From NCBI GenBank assembly GCA_028281825.1, contig JANQJC010000035.1, positions 1 through 35,957 of the forward strand: a DNA stretch of 35,957 nucleotides, read 5' to 3'. Each line of letters begins with the position of its first letter. Position 1 is the first letter of the stretch. The notes under the pieces were generated by a model. It had not been told where the DNA came from. It searched no databases and saw nothing but the letters and a program-made list of their open reading frames with translations. Shown in pieces: positions 24,381 to 34,659 of the stretch. A program made the position numbers and the translations under genes. The DNA comes from Flavobacteriales bacterium. Lineage in GTDB: Bacteria > Bacteroidota > Bacteroidia > JANQJC01.

Positions 24381-26174
24381 ATGGGAGTAGATGCTATAAT
24401 AACTCTGGTAATAATCCTCTTTGCGGTAGTGCTTTTTGCTACTGAGGCTGTTTCTATTGATGTAGTGGCCTTGCTGATTATGGCAGCGTTGATATTAACG
24501 GGTGTTATTACGCCAGATGAAGCTGTGCAGGGTTTTAGTAATAGTGCTACTATTACAGTGTTATTTATGTTTATACTCAGCGCAGCACTGCTGAAAACGG
24601 GGGCTTTACAGTCTCTGGCTCATAGGCTGTCTGGGGTCTTTAGGAATAACTTTACACTAGGTTTTGTATTGATGATGTTGCTGATAGCTTTTGTTTCAGC
24701 ATTTATCAATAACACCCCAATTGTAGCTGTTTTTATCCCTGTGGTTATACAAATAGCACAAGCTTCAGGGCAAAATGCTTCTAAGTTGCTGATACCTCTT
24801 TCTTATGCATCAATTTTTGGAGGTACCTGCACTCTTATAGGTACTTCAACTAATATTTTGGTCAGTGGTATTGCCGTAGAGAATGGCTTGGAAGCCTTTA
24901 GTATGTTTCAGATGGCTCCGGTGGGTTTGGCTTTTTTGGCCGTTGGTGTAGCCTACATGGCCATAGTCGGCATCAAGCTGTTGCCGAATAGAAGCAGTGA
25001 ATCTGACCTAAAGAAGAAGTTTGGAGTTAGGGATTATCTTACAGAAATAGAATTACTGGAGGGTGCCGGCTCTGTGGGTAAGAAGATTATGGACTCAGAT
25101 TGGGTAAGAGAGCTTGAAATGGATATCATTGAGGTGAGAAGGAACACATCTAATTTTACCATGCCATCTGGGGACTTTAAACTGAAGGTTGGGGATATAC
25201 TCAAAGTACGTTGTAATGTTGAAAAGCTAAAAAGCTTAAAAGACCGCCTAAAGATATTGGACACATCCACTGTGAAGATAGGCGGCGATGATTTTACAGG
25301 TAAGGATTCTACGCTTGTGGAAATGGTGATAACATCCAACTCAGAGCTGGATAGAAAGACCTTGAAAGATGTAGACTTTAGAAGACGCTTCCGTGCGATA
25401 CCCCTGGCAATAAAACATAGGCATGAAGTGGTACACGAGCATATATACGACGCTGAACTAAAAGCGGGTGATGTGATTCTCGCTGAAGTAAAGACCCATT
25501 ATATCAAGGAGCTAAAGAAAATGGAAGGGGAGCAGGATGCGCCTTTTGTGCTCTTGTCTGAAGATAAGCTGGTGGATTTTGACAAGAAGAAGTTTTGGGT
25601 GGTGATGAGTGTTTTGGCTGCGATAGTGATAACAGCCACGCTTAATTTGGTTCCGATTATGGTGGGCGCTTTGGTGGGTGTGGCACTTTTGGTGCTCCTA
25701 AGAACACTCAATATGAAAGAAGCTTATGAGGCTGTCAATTGGAAGATTATTTTTCTTTTAGCAGGTGCCTTGAGTTTGGGGATGGCGATGCATAAAAGTG
25801 GTTTAGATTTGATAATAGCCAATACCATAATCAACGGAGTGGGAGCGTGGGGCCCAATAGCTGTTCTATCTGGGCTTTACATTACTACTTCATTGCTTAC
25901 AGAATTTATGTCGAATAATGCTTCGGCGGCATTGCTGGCGCCTATTGCTATTGCAACTGCTCACAAGCTTGGTTTAGACCCCATTCCATTCTTAATGGCC
26001 ATTACCTTCGCGGCTTCAGCCAGCTTTATGACACCTGTAGGCTATCAAACCAATACTATGGTCTATAGTGCGGGGCAGTATCGCTTTTTAGATTTTCTGA
26101 AGGTCGGCTTTTTGCTGGATATCATCTTCTGGGCTATCGCCACAATATTGATACCATTGGTTTATGGATTATAA
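24381..26174 (+). CDS. SLC13/DASS-family transporter with two RCK_C (TrkA_C) domains
   Basis: This is a protein of about 597 aa starting [14 protein letters not shown] longer frame from a TTG at 24315 adds 22 residues without a sensible feature. The two transmembrane halves carry the family's repeated hairpin motifs: INNTP (109-113) with [10 protein letters not shown], and SNNAS (511-515) with TPVGYQTN. Between them lies a cytoplasmic region (about 215-385) with two RCK_C-like domains, containing [11 protein letters not shown] and [11 protein letters not shown]. The family imports sodium-coupled anions such as sulfate or dicarboxylates; RCK_C domains suggest ligand gating. The substrate is undecided. 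Its stop overlaps the convergent lipoprotein hydrolase gene by six bases. Confidence 0.9.
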   Translation: MGVDAIITLVIILFAVVLFATEAVSIDVVALLIMAALILTGVITPDEAVQGFSNSATITVLFMFILSAALLKTGALQSLAHRLSGVFRNNFTLGFVLMMLLIAFVSAFINNTPIVAVFIPVVIQIAQASGQNASKLLIPLSYASIFGGTCTLIGTSTNILVSGIAVENGLEAFSMFQMAPVGLAFLAVGVAYMAIVGIKLLPNRSSESDLKKKFGVRDYLTEIELLEGAGSVGKKIMDSDWVRELEMDIIEVRRNTSNFTMPSGDFKLKVGDILKVRCNVEKLKSLKDRLKILDTSTVKIGGDDFTGKDSTLVEMVITSNSELDRKTLKDVDFRRRFRAIPLAIKHRHEVVHEHIYDAELKAGDVILAEVKTHYIKELKKMEGEQDAPFVLLSEDKLVDFDKKKFWVVMSVLAAIVITATLNLVPIMVGALVGVALLVLLRTLNMKEAYEAVNWKIIFLLAGALSLGMAMHKSGLDLIIANTIINGVGAWGPIAVLSGLYITTSLLTEFMSNNASAALLAPIAIATAHKLGLDPIPFLMAITFAASASFMTPVGYQTNTMVYSAGQYRFLDFLKVGFLLDIIFWAIATILIPLVYGL

Positions 26175-27548
26175 CAACTCCCGAAACCCATCCATTCCCC
26201 TCACACCATCAAAATCAGGTAAAGTTTGTAAGCGTTGAGTATTAGTCAAGCCAAAATTTTTAGCCTTTTTCAATGCTTCAAGCGCACCGTTATCATCACC
26301 TGTGCGTGCACTCAATACTGCATTAAGGTAATGTGCTTCAGGGTTTTCTGGTTCTAGCAAAAGGTAGATACTTACCAACTTTCCAGCCTCCTGATTTTTT
26401 TTCTTGTCAATTGCACTGCTAGCTTGCATATATACAGCCAAACCAAGAAACCCTATAGTACGCTGAGTAGCATATTTAGCTTCTCCCGTTGCTCTTGATT
26501 GCTCTTCTTTTAATCTTTTCACCTCTTGTTGCCACCAAGCCAAGTTTTCGCCATCCATGGCTTTCATGTAATAGGATTTTTGCCCTTCTTCATTTTTTAG
26601 CAGGTTATCGAATTTCTTCAATGCTTCATCAACTCTGCCAGAAGTCTTCATTCTCTCAGCTGCATTGTTAAAAGAAGTAACATCGGCTAAGCCATCATAC
26701 ATTTTAACCAGGTTAGTGTATGCGGTATAAAACCCTAACGTGTTTTGGGGCTTGATGCTGCCAATTTCTTTTTCTGTTTCAAGTTTCCATTCTTGTATTT
26801 TGTCTTTGTCTTTAGCAATGGCTCCTGATTTCATGCCATCAAGGGCGAACCACCTAAGGACTTTGGCTACATTTTCTTTTGGTGCCCATTCATGTTTGCC
26901 ATCAAAAGTTTGGAAAACATAAGATACCCCCATTTTGTCCATTACCTGATAGCTGTAAAACATGCCAGGGTAGTTGAAATCACCTTTTCCTGCAATACCT
27001 GCATAGAGTAGATTCTTTTCAGGTTTCTTGAATTTGGTGGCAGCCCCACAAGCGATGATACCGACAACATTATCATCTCCCAAGCCTATTTGTGTCGCAA
27101 CTTTTCCACCACCTGAAAAACCCAGCATGTACAACCTGTTGCTTGAGTTTACGCGACCAAGTAAGTCCTTCCTAAGGCCTTGGTAGTGTTGGTTGATTAA
27201 ATTAATATCGAGTCCGTTTTTCGAGTAATTAGAGCCTGCCATTATCAATCCAAACTCATCTGCTAAACCTTGATAATTCTTCAATGGTAATGTACCATCA
27301 CCATGCGGGTCAAAGGCTACAAGAATTGGCCAACTTTTGCTAGCATCGTAATTCTTGGGAAGGTATAAGTCATAGGTTTGCCCATCGCCGCAGGGTATAT
27401 CGTGATTAATTTGTCCGCTTTGTATTTCGACTTGGTCAGGAATGTTATTTTCCGTGCGTGTTTCTTGTTCTTTAGCTGCTTCTCCTTTAGGTTCTCCTGC
27501 GCATGCGAACAAAAATAAGGGGAGAGCGAGTAATAGTAAATTCTTCAA
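26169..27548 (-). CDS. Lipoprotein alpha/beta hydrolase with C-terminal TPR-like region
   Basis: This 459-aa protein uses a TTG start, supported by the lipoprotein signal that follows it ([16 protein letters not shown], Cys16). Residues about 40-230 are an alpha/beta hydrolase: the nucleophile elbow GFSGGG with Ser145, probable acid Asp190 (GKGDF) and base His219 (DGKHEW). The pattern resembles polyhydroxybutyrate-depolymerase and dienelactone-hydrolase relatives. Residues 240-459 are helical with TPR-like stretches ([31 protein letters not shown]). Anchored to a membrane by lipid, it may cleave an ester or peptide substrate. The combination with TPR suggests protein partners (inference). A TACTTTAG box (27575-27582) lies upstream. 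Confidence 0.83.
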   Translation of the reverse strand: MKNLLLLALPLFLFACAGEPKGEAAKEQETRTENNIPDQVEIQSGQINHDIPCGDGQTYDLYLPKNYDASKSWPILVAFDPHGDGTLPLKNYQGLADEFGLIMAGSNYSKNGLDINLINQHYQGLRKDLLGRVNSSNRLYMLGFSGGGKVATQIGLGDDNVVGIIACGAATKFKKPEKNLLYAGIAGKGDFNYPGMFYSYQVMDKMGVSYVFQTFDGKHEWAPKENVAKVLRWFALDGMKSGAIAKDKDKIQEWKLETEKEIGSIKPQNTLGFYTAYTNLVKMYDGLADVTSFNNAAERMKTSGRVDEALKKFDNLLKNEEGQKSYYMKAMDGENLAWWQQEVKRLKEEQSRATGEAKYATQRTIGFLGLAVYMQASSAIDKKKNQEAGKLVSIYLLLEPENPEAHYLNAVLSARTGDDNGALEALKKAKNFGLTNTQRLQTLPDFDGVRGMDGFRELL

Positions 27549-27574
27549 TTCAAATAGGCTTTAAATGTGCCCCG

Positions 27575-27582
27575 CTAAAGTA
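27575..27582 (-). promoter_or_regulatory. Probable -7 box of the lipoprotein hydrolase gene
   Basis: TACTTTAG on the minus strand differs from TAnnTTTG at one position and sits about 27 bases before the TTG start. Confidence 0.35.
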
Positions 27583-27602
27583 AAGAATTCATTGTAAGGA
27601 AA

Positions 27603-27965
27603 TTACTCTTCAATAAACTGCATGGAGAGTTTTCTGCTGGCGTAATCATCCACATCCAGTTTAAAAGTGTAGCGACCTTTTCTGTGTTTGCGCTCACCCA
27701 CGTAATCAATAGGTTGGATGATAAACTCATGACTGTCAATTACAGCATTTATGTAAGCGTATTTATACGTAAAGTCAAATTTTTTGTAATCTGATTTTTC
27801 TTTAGCTGGTATAGCGTCATACTCATTTTCACCACCTGACGTGTCAACGAAAACACTTTGGATATTATATGTGCTGTTGTTTTCAATGGCAATCAAGCAA
27901 TCATTTGCCCTGTCGCAAGACACAAGTACAACCATCAAAGTAATTGTCGTAACTAAATTTTTCAT
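27603..27965 (-). CDS. Small hypothetical lipoprotein
   Basis: This 120-aa protein has a lipobox LVSC (Cys17) after a short hydrophobic signal. The mature part has no motif that I recognise; it is beta-rich and contains two further Cys-adjacent segments only near the start. Its ATG overlaps the rdgB stop by four bases (ATGA), so the two are translated from one message, but a functional link to nucleotide house-cleaning is doubtful. Confidence 0.75.
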   Translation of the reverse strand: MKNLVTTITLMVVLVSCDRANDCLIAIENNSTYNIQSVFVDTSGGENEYDAIPAKEKSDYKKFDFTYKYAYINAVIDSHEFIIQPIDYVGERKHRKGRYTFKLDVDDYASRKLSMQFIEE

Positions 27966-28543
27966 TGCTTATAATCATTTAAGAACGCTATCAGCTTTCT
28001 AGTTGCTATCCCTCGGTGGCTGATTCTATTCTTTTCATCAAGACTAAGTTCTGCAAAAGTTTTGTCATACCCTTCAGGCTTAAAGATGGGGTCGTAGCCA
28101 AAGCCTTTTTCTCCTTGTTTTTCTCTGGTGATAGAGCCTTTCACTTCACCCTTAAAAACATGTTCATTTCCATCAATCACCAGATGGATGACTGTTTTGA
28201 ATGTTGCGCCGCGGTTATCTACACCTTTCATTTCTTCCAGCACTTTATTCATGTTATCATCAAAAGAGCAGTCTTCACCAGCGTATCGTGCAGAATATAC
28301 CCCCGGTGCACCATTCAAAGCTTCTATCTCCAAGCCGGTATCATCAGCAAAGCAGTTCATTTGGTGATTATCAACCACATACATGGCCTTTATTTTGGCA
28401 TTTTCTTCTAATAAAGTGCCTGTTTCTTCTATGTCCACATCACCAGCTACTTCTCTCAAACTAAGTATCTCAAAATTACTTGCTACAGCTTCTTGTACTT
28501 CTTCCAGTTTATATTGATTGTTTGTTGCAAATACCAGCCTCAT
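27962..28543 (-). CDS. rdgB: RdgB/HAM1 non-canonical purine NTP pyrophosphatase
   Basis: This 193-aa enzyme hydrolyses dITP, ITP and XTP to monophosphates and keeps deaminated purines out of DNA and RNA. The substrate motif FATNNQYKLEE (5-15) has Asn8 and Lys12. FADDTGLEIEALNGAPG (65-81) carries catalytic Asp68, and GFGYDPIF with the closing SHRG loop completes the site. Length is normal. A good ribosome site (GAGGAG) lies just before the ATG. It is divergent from gmd, 58 bases between starts. Confidence 0.95.
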   Translation of the reverse strand: MRLVFATNNQYKLEEVQEAVASNFEILSLREVAGDVDIEETGTLLEENAKIKAMYVVDNHQMNCFADDTGLEIEALNGAPGVYSARYAGEDCSFDDNMNKVLEEMKGVDNRGATFKTVIHLVIDGNEHVFKGEVKGSITREKQGEKGFGYDPIFKPEGYDKTFAELSLDEKNRISHRGIATRKLIAFLNDYKQ

Positions 28544-28576
28544 GAACTCCTCTTTTTTAGGTTTACAATAATAGCC

Positions 28577-28584
28577 TATTTTTG
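28577..28584 (+). promoter_or_regulatory. -7 box of the polysaccharide locus (gmd)
   Basis: TATTTTTG fits TAnnTTTG, 17 bases before the gmd ATG, with AAGGA just ahead of the start codon. It probably drives gmd and the genes that follow without gaps. Confidence 0.5.
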
Positions 28585-28601
28585 TTCAAGGAAAGTGCCT
28601 T

Positions 28602-29693
28602 ATGAAAAGAGCTTTAATCACAGGGATAACAGGACAGGATGGAGCCTATCTAGCTGAATTGCTTTTGAGCAAGGGTTATGAAGTGCATGGCATCAAGCGC
28701 AGGGCATCACAGTTCAATACAGAGAGGGTTGACCACTTGTATCAAGACCCACATGAGGAAGGGCGTAAGTTTATTCTTCACTATGGGGATTTGACAGACT
28801 CGACCAATATTATTCGAATTATACAGGAAGTGCAGCCCGATGAGATATATAATCTGGGGGCTATGTCTCATGTGCAGGTGAGTTTTGCAATGCCTGAGTA
28901 TACCGCCGATACTGACGGTATTGGCACGTTAAGGATATTAGAGGCAGTAAGACTATTGAATCTGAATGAGAAAACCAAAATATACAATGCTTCAACCTCT
29001 GAATTGTATGGTAAAGCTCAGGAGTTTCCTCAAAATGAGAATACCCCTTTTTACCCGCGTTCTCCTTATGGTGCAGCCAAGCTTTATAGTTATTGGATTA
29101 CGGTAAATTATCGGGAAGCCTACGACATGTTTGCGGTTAACGGTATTCTTTTCAATCATGAATCACCTAAGAGGGGAGAAACTTTTGTTTCGCGTAAAAT
29201 AACTATGGCAGCTACCAGGATTGTTTTAGGTTTGCAAGATAAGTTATACTTGGGTAATTTGGATGCCAAACGGGACTGGGGGCACGCCAAGGATTATGTA
29301 GAAGCTATGTGGCTCATGTTGCAGCAAGAAGAGCCCGAAGACTTTGTAGTAGCTACTGGAAGGGTACATACGGTAAGGGATTTTCTAACACAAGCCTTTA
29401 AAGAGTTAGGGGTTGAGTTAAAGTTTGTAGGCACTGGAGTGGATGAAGCAGCAGTTGTGGTATCTTGCGATAACCCCGATTGGGGATTAAAGGCTGGAAT
29501 GGAAATAGCTGCCATTGATAAGAATTACATCCGTCCGACAGAGGTAGAAGTATTGCAGGGTGATAGTACCAAGGCACGCGAAAGACTTAACTGGCAACCC
29601 CAATATGATTTCGAGGGTATCGTAAAAGAAATGGTACAGCATGACCTTGAACTGGCTCGTCAGGAAAAACGCATCATTACACATCAGGAGTAA
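28602..29693 (+). CDS. gmd: GDP-mannose 4,6-dehydratase
   Basis: This 363-aa short-chain dehydrogenase-type enzyme converts GDP-mannose to GDP-4-keto-6-deoxymannose. NADP binding is shown by [14 protein letters not shown] (8-21) and catalysis by STSELYG (131-137) and YGAAK (Tyr156, Lys160). [17 protein letters not shown] is the typical Gmd substrate segment. It opens the surface-polysaccharide locus, and the next gene uses its product. The fcl TTG start lies immediately after its TAA stop. Confidence 0.97.
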   Translation: MKRALITGITGQDGAYLAELLLSKGYEVHGIKRRASQFNTERVDHLYQDPHEEGRKFILHYGDLTDSTNIIRIIQEVQPDEIYNLGAMSHVQVSFAMPEYTADTDGIGTLRILEAVRLLNLNEKTKIYNASTSELYGKAQEFPQNENTPFYPRSPYGAAKLYSYWITVNYREAYDMFAVNGILFNHESPKRGETFVSRKITMAATRIVLGLQDKLYLGNLDAKRDWGHAKDYVEAMWLMLQQEEPEDFVVATGRVHTVRDFLTQAFKELGVELKFVGTGVDEAAVVVSCDNPDWGLKAGMEIAAIDKNYIRPTEVEVLQGDSTKARERLNWQPQYDFEGIVKEMVQHDLELARQEKRIITHQE

Positions 29694-30623
29694 TTGAACC
29701 CATCATCAAAAATATATGTGGCAGGGCATACTGGTATGGTAGGTTCAGCCATCGTAAGGAAGTTGAAAGTCTCAGGTTTTGATAATCTCTTACTTAAATC
29801 TTCAAATGAGGTTGATTTACGTAATCAGTTGTTAGTAAATGAGTTATTTGAAAAAGAAAAACCTGAATATGTATTCCTGGCTGCTGCAAAGGCAGGTGGT
29901 ATACTAGCTAATCGCGAACAGCCCGCAGACTTCATTTATGATAACCTGATGATGGAAGCAAACATCATCAATGCTGCTTACAAATCGGGAGTGAGGAAGT
30001 TACTTTTTCTGGGTTCGTCATGCATCTACCCAAAGCATTCAGAGCAACCGATTAAAGAAGAATATTTGCTTTCTGGTAAATTGGAAGAGACTAATCAACC
30101 CTATGCCGTCGCCAAGATAGCAGGAGTTGAAATGTGTCAGGCTTATAGAAGGCAGTATGGTGGTAACTTTATTTCTGTAATGCCTACTAACCTGTATGGG
30201 CCTAATGATAATTATGATTTACAAACCAGTCATGTGCTGCCAGCCTTATTGCGAAAATTTCACGAAGCCAAGCAAAGTGGAGATGGTAAGGTGGTGATAT
30301 GGGGTAGTGGTAAGCCTTTGCGTGAGTTTATGCATGTGAATGACCTGGCAGATGCTTGCCTTTTTCTGATGGAGAATTACAACGAAGGTGATATTATCAA
30401 TATCGGCACAGGGCAAGAGGCCTCTATTGTTGAACTGGCTAATATCATTAAGAATATAGTTGGGTTTGAGGGAGAAATAGAGATGGATGCTGCCAAGCCT
30501 GATGGTACACCCAGAAAGCTGTTGGACGTCTCTAAGCTTCATGGTTTGGGCTGGAAGCATAAAATTGCTTTAGAAGAAGGTATTAGGCAGGTGTATACAA
30601 CTGAAAAGTTGTTCAATTCCTAA
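29694..30623 (+). CDS. fcl: GDP-L-fucose synthase
   Basis: This 309-aa epimerase/reductase turns the Gmd product into GDP-L-fucose with NADPH. It has the nucleotide loop GHTGMVG (11-17), GSSCIYP (107-113) and YAVAK (Tyr137, Lys141). The start is a TTG directly after the gmd stop, with AGGAG four bases upstream; no ATG gives the conserved N-terminus. Together with gmd it implies fucose, or a fucose-derived sugar, in the surface glycan. The next gene starts two bases after its stop. Confidence 0.95.
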   Translation: MNPSSKIYVAGHTGMVGSAIVRKLKVSGFDNLLLKSSNEVDLRNQLLVNELFEKEKPEYVFLAAAKAGGILANREQPADFIYDNLMMEANIINAAYKSGVRKLLFLGSSCIYPKHSEQPIKEEYLLSGKLEETNQPYAVAKIAGVEMCQAYRRQYGGNFISVMPTNLYGPNDNYDLQTSHVLPALLRKFHEAKQSGDGKVVIWGSGKPLREFMHVNDLADACLFLMENYNEGDIINIGTGQEASIVELANIIKNIVGFEGEIEMDAAKPDGTPRKLLDVSKLHGLGWKHKIALEEGIRQVYTTEKLFNS

Positions 30624-30625
30624 AC

Positions 30626-32284
30626 ATGAGTTCTCCGTGGTGGAAGTCGGCTGAGTTGTTATGGGGTTTTAACATTCTCATAGTTTCATTTTTGCTGATT
30701 TGGGTGCTCCCTATGTCACCGGTTTTAATGGGAAATCAGTATATCTATTTTTTCTGGGGGATGAAAAATGCAGGCGTGGGACATTTAGTTGGTGATGTGC
30801 TTGCCAGTGAGCCTGACCCATTTCCCTTGTTTTCTTACATTATTGAATTTACTGAACGCTATTTAGGGCAAGGGTTTTATTATGTATGGTTTTGGTTGAT
30901 ATGTGTCATATATGTGGTTGGATATTTTGGTATAATCAAAAGTCTTTTTCCTAATAGGGGTTATAAATTATTTTGGTTAGTTGTAATTCCCTTTTTCCTG
31001 TTTTTACACGCAACCCCAATTTGGGGTTTCCTTATGCGTTATTTCCTCAATATAGACTTGATTGGGCTGTGGGATGACGGTGTGGCAAAGCAAGGTTTGT
31101 TAAGGGGGTATTTTCAACCGAGTAGTATGGGGGTTTTGCTATTATGGTCGGTTGAGAGGTTTTTGAAAAAAAAGGTGGTGTTTGCAGTTATTTTAGCTGC
31201 CTTGGCTGGTGCTTTCCATGCTAATTATTTACTATTAGGAGGTGTTCTGGTTGGTGTCTATTCGATTATGCTAATTAGGGACAGTAAGTGGCTTCAGTTA
31301 GCACTTTCATTGGTTTTTTCCTTCGTGATTGTTCTTCCATATACATGGTATGTCTATCAGAATTTCACCACAGTGGGTATGACAGTTGAAGAAGTTGAAG
31401 TTTTTAGGAATGCTCTTGCTGCTGTGAAAGAGGAAAATCCACACTTAGACCCAACAAGCTGGTTGAATTGGAGAGCAGGTTTTAAACTCTTATTGGTGTT
31501 AGTTGCCAGTGCAATGCTGCGCAAAACACGGCTGTTTTCCCTGTATTTGTCGCTAGTTGGGGCAACTGTGTTTTTGAGTGTGATGGCCTTAGTTATAGGT
31601 AATGACTTATTTATCAATTTGGCTCCATGGAGGATGAGCATAATATTGGTTCCAATAGCTGTTGCTGTAATTATTGGTTCTTGGGTGGATAGGGCCAGAG
31701 AACAGGTGTTTTTGGTAGTGCTTTTGTTTGCTCTATTATCTGTTGTGGTTCTACTTTACAGAACTTTTGGTAATACGGAAGCTCTTGATGTTTGGAGAGT
31801 CTCGGTACTTGTAGGTGTGGGTTTGATAGTATTAGGGTTTGTATTTTTAAGGCATATTTTTGTAAATATTGTTTCCTTGATTGTTTGTGTTTTATGCTTT
31901 TTTACTTTAGGTGTAAGAACGTTTAACCTTGAGAGTTGGGGGAAAAGTTTTATTAATAAGAGCTACTCCGAGTTGAGCTATGAAGAATTTATGGACGATG
32001 ATGTTTTTCTAATTCCACCAAAGCTTACTTATTTCCGCTTGGATGTGGGTGTGCCTGTGTTTGTAGATAATAATTTGTACTTCTCCAGAAACCTGGCTGA
32101 TTGGCAAAAGAGAAAACAGATGGCAGATTGGTTTTATAGTTTGCCTGATGAAGAAAAATGGGAAAACTTAAAACCTTTCAAAGAAATGGGGGTAACTGTA
32201 GTAGTACTTGATAATAGGAAAATTCCAAAAAACAATAACCCAGACGAATTAAAGTTGTATCTTGATGTTCATCATATTGATTGA
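30626..32284 (+). CDS. Polytopic membrane protein, GT-C/DUF6798-like
   Basis: This 552-aa protein has about ten to twelve hydrophobic segments up to residue 430, then a soluble tail (about 440-552). An early loop holds SEPDPFPLF (acidic motif after the first helix), where GT-C glycosyltransferases place catalytic acids. The tail contains FLIPPKLTYFRLDVG, VFVDNNLYFSRNLADW and an RKQMADWFY stretch, a layout I associate with DUF6798-type membrane proteins. I did not find a known polymerase or flippase signature. It sits within the polysaccharide operon, two bases after fcl, so a lipid-linked transferase or polymerase role is plausible but unproven. Confidence 0.7.
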   Translation: MSSPWWKSAELLWGFNILIVSFLLIWVLPMSPVLMGNQYIYFFWGMKNAGVGHLVGDVLASEPDPFPLFSYIIEFTERYLGQGFYYVWFWLICVIYVVGYFGIIKSLFPNRGYKLFWLVVIPFFLFLHATPIWGFLMRYFLNIDLIGLWDDGVAKQGLLRGYFQPSSMGVLLLWSVERFLKKKVVFAVILAALAGAFHANYLLLGGVLVGVYSIMLIRDSKWLQLALSLVFSFVIVLPYTWYVYQNFTTVGMTVEEVEVFRNALAAVKEENPHLDPTSWLNWRAGFKLLLVLVASAMLRKTRLFSLYLSLVGATVFLSVMALVIGNDLFINLAPWRMSIILVPIAVAVIIGSWVDRAREQVFLVVLLFALLSVVVLLYRTFGNTEALDVWRVSVLVGVGLIVLGFVFLRHIFVNIVSLIVCVLCFFTLGVRTFNLESWGKSFINKSYSELSYEEFMDDDVFLIPPKLTYFRLDVGVPVFVDNNLYFSRNLADWQKRKQMADWFYSLPDEEKWENLKPFKEMGVTVVVLDNRKIPKNNNPDELKLYLDVHHID

Positions 32285-33201
32285 TGAAGTTTACGAAACC
32301 CATATTATTACTTGCTTACAATCGCCCTGCTTTAATGGAAAGGGTGTTTGAGGCTATTAGGAAACAGCAGCCGACAAAACTGTATGTGGCACTTGATGGT
32401 ATAAATATTCTTGAGTCTGAAGATGATGAGAGGTGTGAGGCTGTAAAAGCCATAATTAAGACAGTGGATTGGGATTGTAAAGTGAAGGTGCTTTACAGGC
32501 AGCAGCATTTGGGTTGTAAATTGGCGGTGAGTGGCGCGATTAGCTGGTTTTTTGAGCAGGAGGAAGAAGGGATGATACTGGAAGATGACTGTCTTCCGCA
32601 CCCTGGCTTTTTTAAATATTGTAGTGAATTACTGGAGTATTACAGGGATAATGAAAAGGTTTGGATGATATCTGGTACTAACCAAATGGGAGAGTATCAG
32701 CCTGAACAGAGTTATCATTTTGTGAGGCTAGGCAGTGTGTGGGGTTGGGCAACCTGGAAACGTGCCTGGCAACACTATGATGTGGAAATGAGGGGTTGGC
32801 CTGAGAATAAGGAAACGTGGAGTGAGTTATTTAAGAATGAACGACTGATTGCTCAAAGAACTCAAGCAAGTGAAAAGGCTTATAGAGGTGAAATAGATAC
32901 CTGGGATTATCAATGGGCATATGCGATGGCTAAGCATGATACATATGCTATCATGCCCTCAGTTAACCTGGTTGAAAATATCGGTTTCGGTGAGGGTGCA
33001 ACCCATACTAATGCAGTGCCTGAAAAACTTTACAATAAGACAGATAAAACACTAAAATTCCCACTAAAACATCCCCCAAATAAAATTTTGTCAATAGAAA
33101 ATAAATTCATTGATGAATTGATATTCAATTATTTATATGGCAAAAATGAAAGTAATACTTTAAGTAGATTTCAGAAAGTAAAGTCATTCTTAAACATATA
33201 G
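32284..33201 (+). CDS. GT-A fold glycosyltransferase
   Basis: This 305-aa cytoplasmic nucleotide-sugar transferase starts MKFTKPILLLAYNRP. The ATG shares one base with the preceding TGA (TGATG), a tight coupling; the upstream in-frame TTG was not used. The nucleotide-binding first half ends with the acidic motif ILEDDC (98-103), acting as DXD. GSVWGWATWKRAW follows, seen in related sugar-transfer proteins of polysaccharide clusters. Donor and acceptor are unknown. Confidence 0.85.
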   Translation: MKFTKPILLLAYNRPALMERVFEAIRKQQPTKLYVALDGINILESEDDERCEAVKAIIKTVDWDCKVKVLYRQQHLGCKLAVSGAISWFFEQEEEGMILEDDCLPHPGFFKYCSELLEYYRDNEKVWMISGTNQMGEYQPEQSYHFVRLGSVWGWATWKRAWQHYDVEMRGWPENKETWSELFKNERLIAQRTQASEKAYRGEIDTWDYQWAYAMAKHDTYAIMPSVNLVENIGFGEGATHTNAVPEKLYNKTDKTLKFPLKHPPNKILSIENKFIDELIFNYLYGKNESNTLSRFQKVKSFLNI

Positions 33202-33202
33202 C

Positions 33203-34429
33203 TTGAGGGTAGTTCATATCAATACAACTGACCTTGGTGGGGGGGCTGAGCAGGTGATGTTGGCGTTGCATAATCAGTTGGTGAAAGCTGGTTACCAGTC
33301 CGCTTGTTTTGTTGGGAAAAAGCAAACCAATTTGGATTTCGTTAGGAAACTACTTAGGCCAACGATTATTCAAAGAGCCCTCAACAATATTGCAGCAAGC
33401 CAGGGTAAAGAGCCAATGGCTTACCGAAATGCACTTTGGCAGTTTCATCGCGTAGGTTTTGAGCCTGATATTATACATATCCATAACCTACACGGTGGTT
33501 ATTTCAATCTTAATGATTTAGTCGGGTTAAGTGTTAAGTGCAAGGTGTTTGTCCATTTACACGACATGTGGCTATTGACTGGGCATTGCGCGCAATCATT
33601 TGATTGTGAAAGATGGTTGGATGGTTGTGGGAACTGCCCTGATTTGACTATTTACCCAGCTGTAAGAAAAGATGCTACAGACTTTAATTGGCTTAGAAAA
33701 CGGGAAATACTTTCCAAAACTCGACTCAACTTCATTTGCCCTTCAAAATGGATGGCTGATAAATTGAGGGCCTCAGGAATTGCCAATCAATCCCTTTCAG
33801 TTATTCCAAATGGGGTGGACAGGGGGATGTTTGTGCGAGGTGATAAACTGGCGGCAAGGAAAGCATTAGGGATAAGTCCTGACAAGAAGGTGCTGCTGTT
33901 TATTGCCAGGAACCCTGAAAAGAATGAGTTTAAGGATTATGCCACACTAAAACAAGCTGCTAAGCAGGTTGCTGATGAAATTGGTGATGTGGAGTTGGTT
34001 TGCTTGGGGATGTCAGGAAGACGCATTAAAAGTGAGAAAGTGGGTAGTTTGACTATCTCGTTCCATCCTTTTACTCTGGATAGAACAAAAGTGGTGCAAT
34101 ACTATCAGGCTGCAGACCTCTATGTACACGCTGCTAAAGCTGAAACTTTTGGCATGACAATTATTGAAGCTATGGCTTGTGGCGTTCCTGTTGTGGCAAG
34201 TAATGTGGGTGGTATTGCAGATATTATAGAACATAAAAAGACGGGCTTTTTATTTCTACGAGGAGGTGCTGGGCAACTTGCTGAGATGATTATTGAGTTG
34301 CTGTCCAGTAAAGAAAAAAGGAAAGAAGTTTCATATCAAGCAAGTGAAATGGTTGCGAAATTTGACGTGAAAAGAGTTTCAAAACAACTAATAGAGTTAT
34401 ATCACGGAACGAGGGGAGTGCGCCATTAA
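33203..34429 (+). CDS. GT4-family glycosyltransferase (GT-B fold)
   Basis: This 408-aa protein has a TTG start one base after the previous stop; the N-terminus MRVVHINTTDLGGGAEQVM has the usual glycine loop. The C-terminal donor domain has IPNGVD, and E314-TFGMTII-E322, the EX7E motif of retaining GT4 enzymes, followed by ACGVPVVASNVGG. It probably transfers a hexose from a nucleotide donor to the growing repeat unit at the inner membrane. A short hairpin lies just after its stop. Confidence 0.92.
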   Translation: MRVVHINTTDLGGGAEQVMLALHNQLVKAGYQSACFVGKKQTNLDFVRKLLRPTIIQRALNNIAASQGKEPMAYRNALWQFHRVGFEPDIIHIHNLHGGYFNLNDLVGLSVKCKVFVHLHDMWLLTGHCAQSFDCERWLDGCGNCPDLTIYPAVRKDATDFNWLRKREILSKTRLNFICPSKWMADKLRASGIANQSLSVIPNGVDRGMFVRGDKLAARKALGISPDKKVLLFIARNPEKNEFKDYATLKQAAKQVADEIGDVELVCLGMSGRRIKSEKVGSLTISFHPFTLDRTKVVQYYQAADLYVHAAKAETFGMTIIEAMACGVPVVASNVGGIADIIEHKKTGFLFLRGGAGQLAEMIIELLSSKEKRKEVSYQASEMVAKFDVKRVSKQLIELYHGTRGVRH

Positions 34430-34659
34430 AGGGGTGAGAAAATCACCCTGAACTTTGTCTACAGGCTTAACCAGAAAAAAAGACAGACGTAACAATGGTG
34501 AACGTGATGGTGGTGGAGATGGTTTTTGATTTCGTATCTATTGCGAAGACACAAAATATCGTATCTCTGTTAACGCATGAATTTGAAACAATTTCGCCCA
34601 ATGCAGGTGCTTTTCACTTTTCTCGTTCGTATAGTTTCTTGAATCTTTATCTTTAGCAA
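34430..34659. other. 230-bp gap inside the polysaccharide locus with hairpin
   Basis: GGGTGA (34432-34437) and TCACCC (34443-34448) form a perfect 6-bp hairpin right after the GT4 stop, with no T run. A 53-codon frame (34495-34656) reaches almost to the next start but shows no recognisable features and is probably chance. TATCTTTA (34648-34655), one mismatch from the -7 consensus, lies close to the next start. Base content is AT-rich like its surroundings. Confidence 0.4.
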
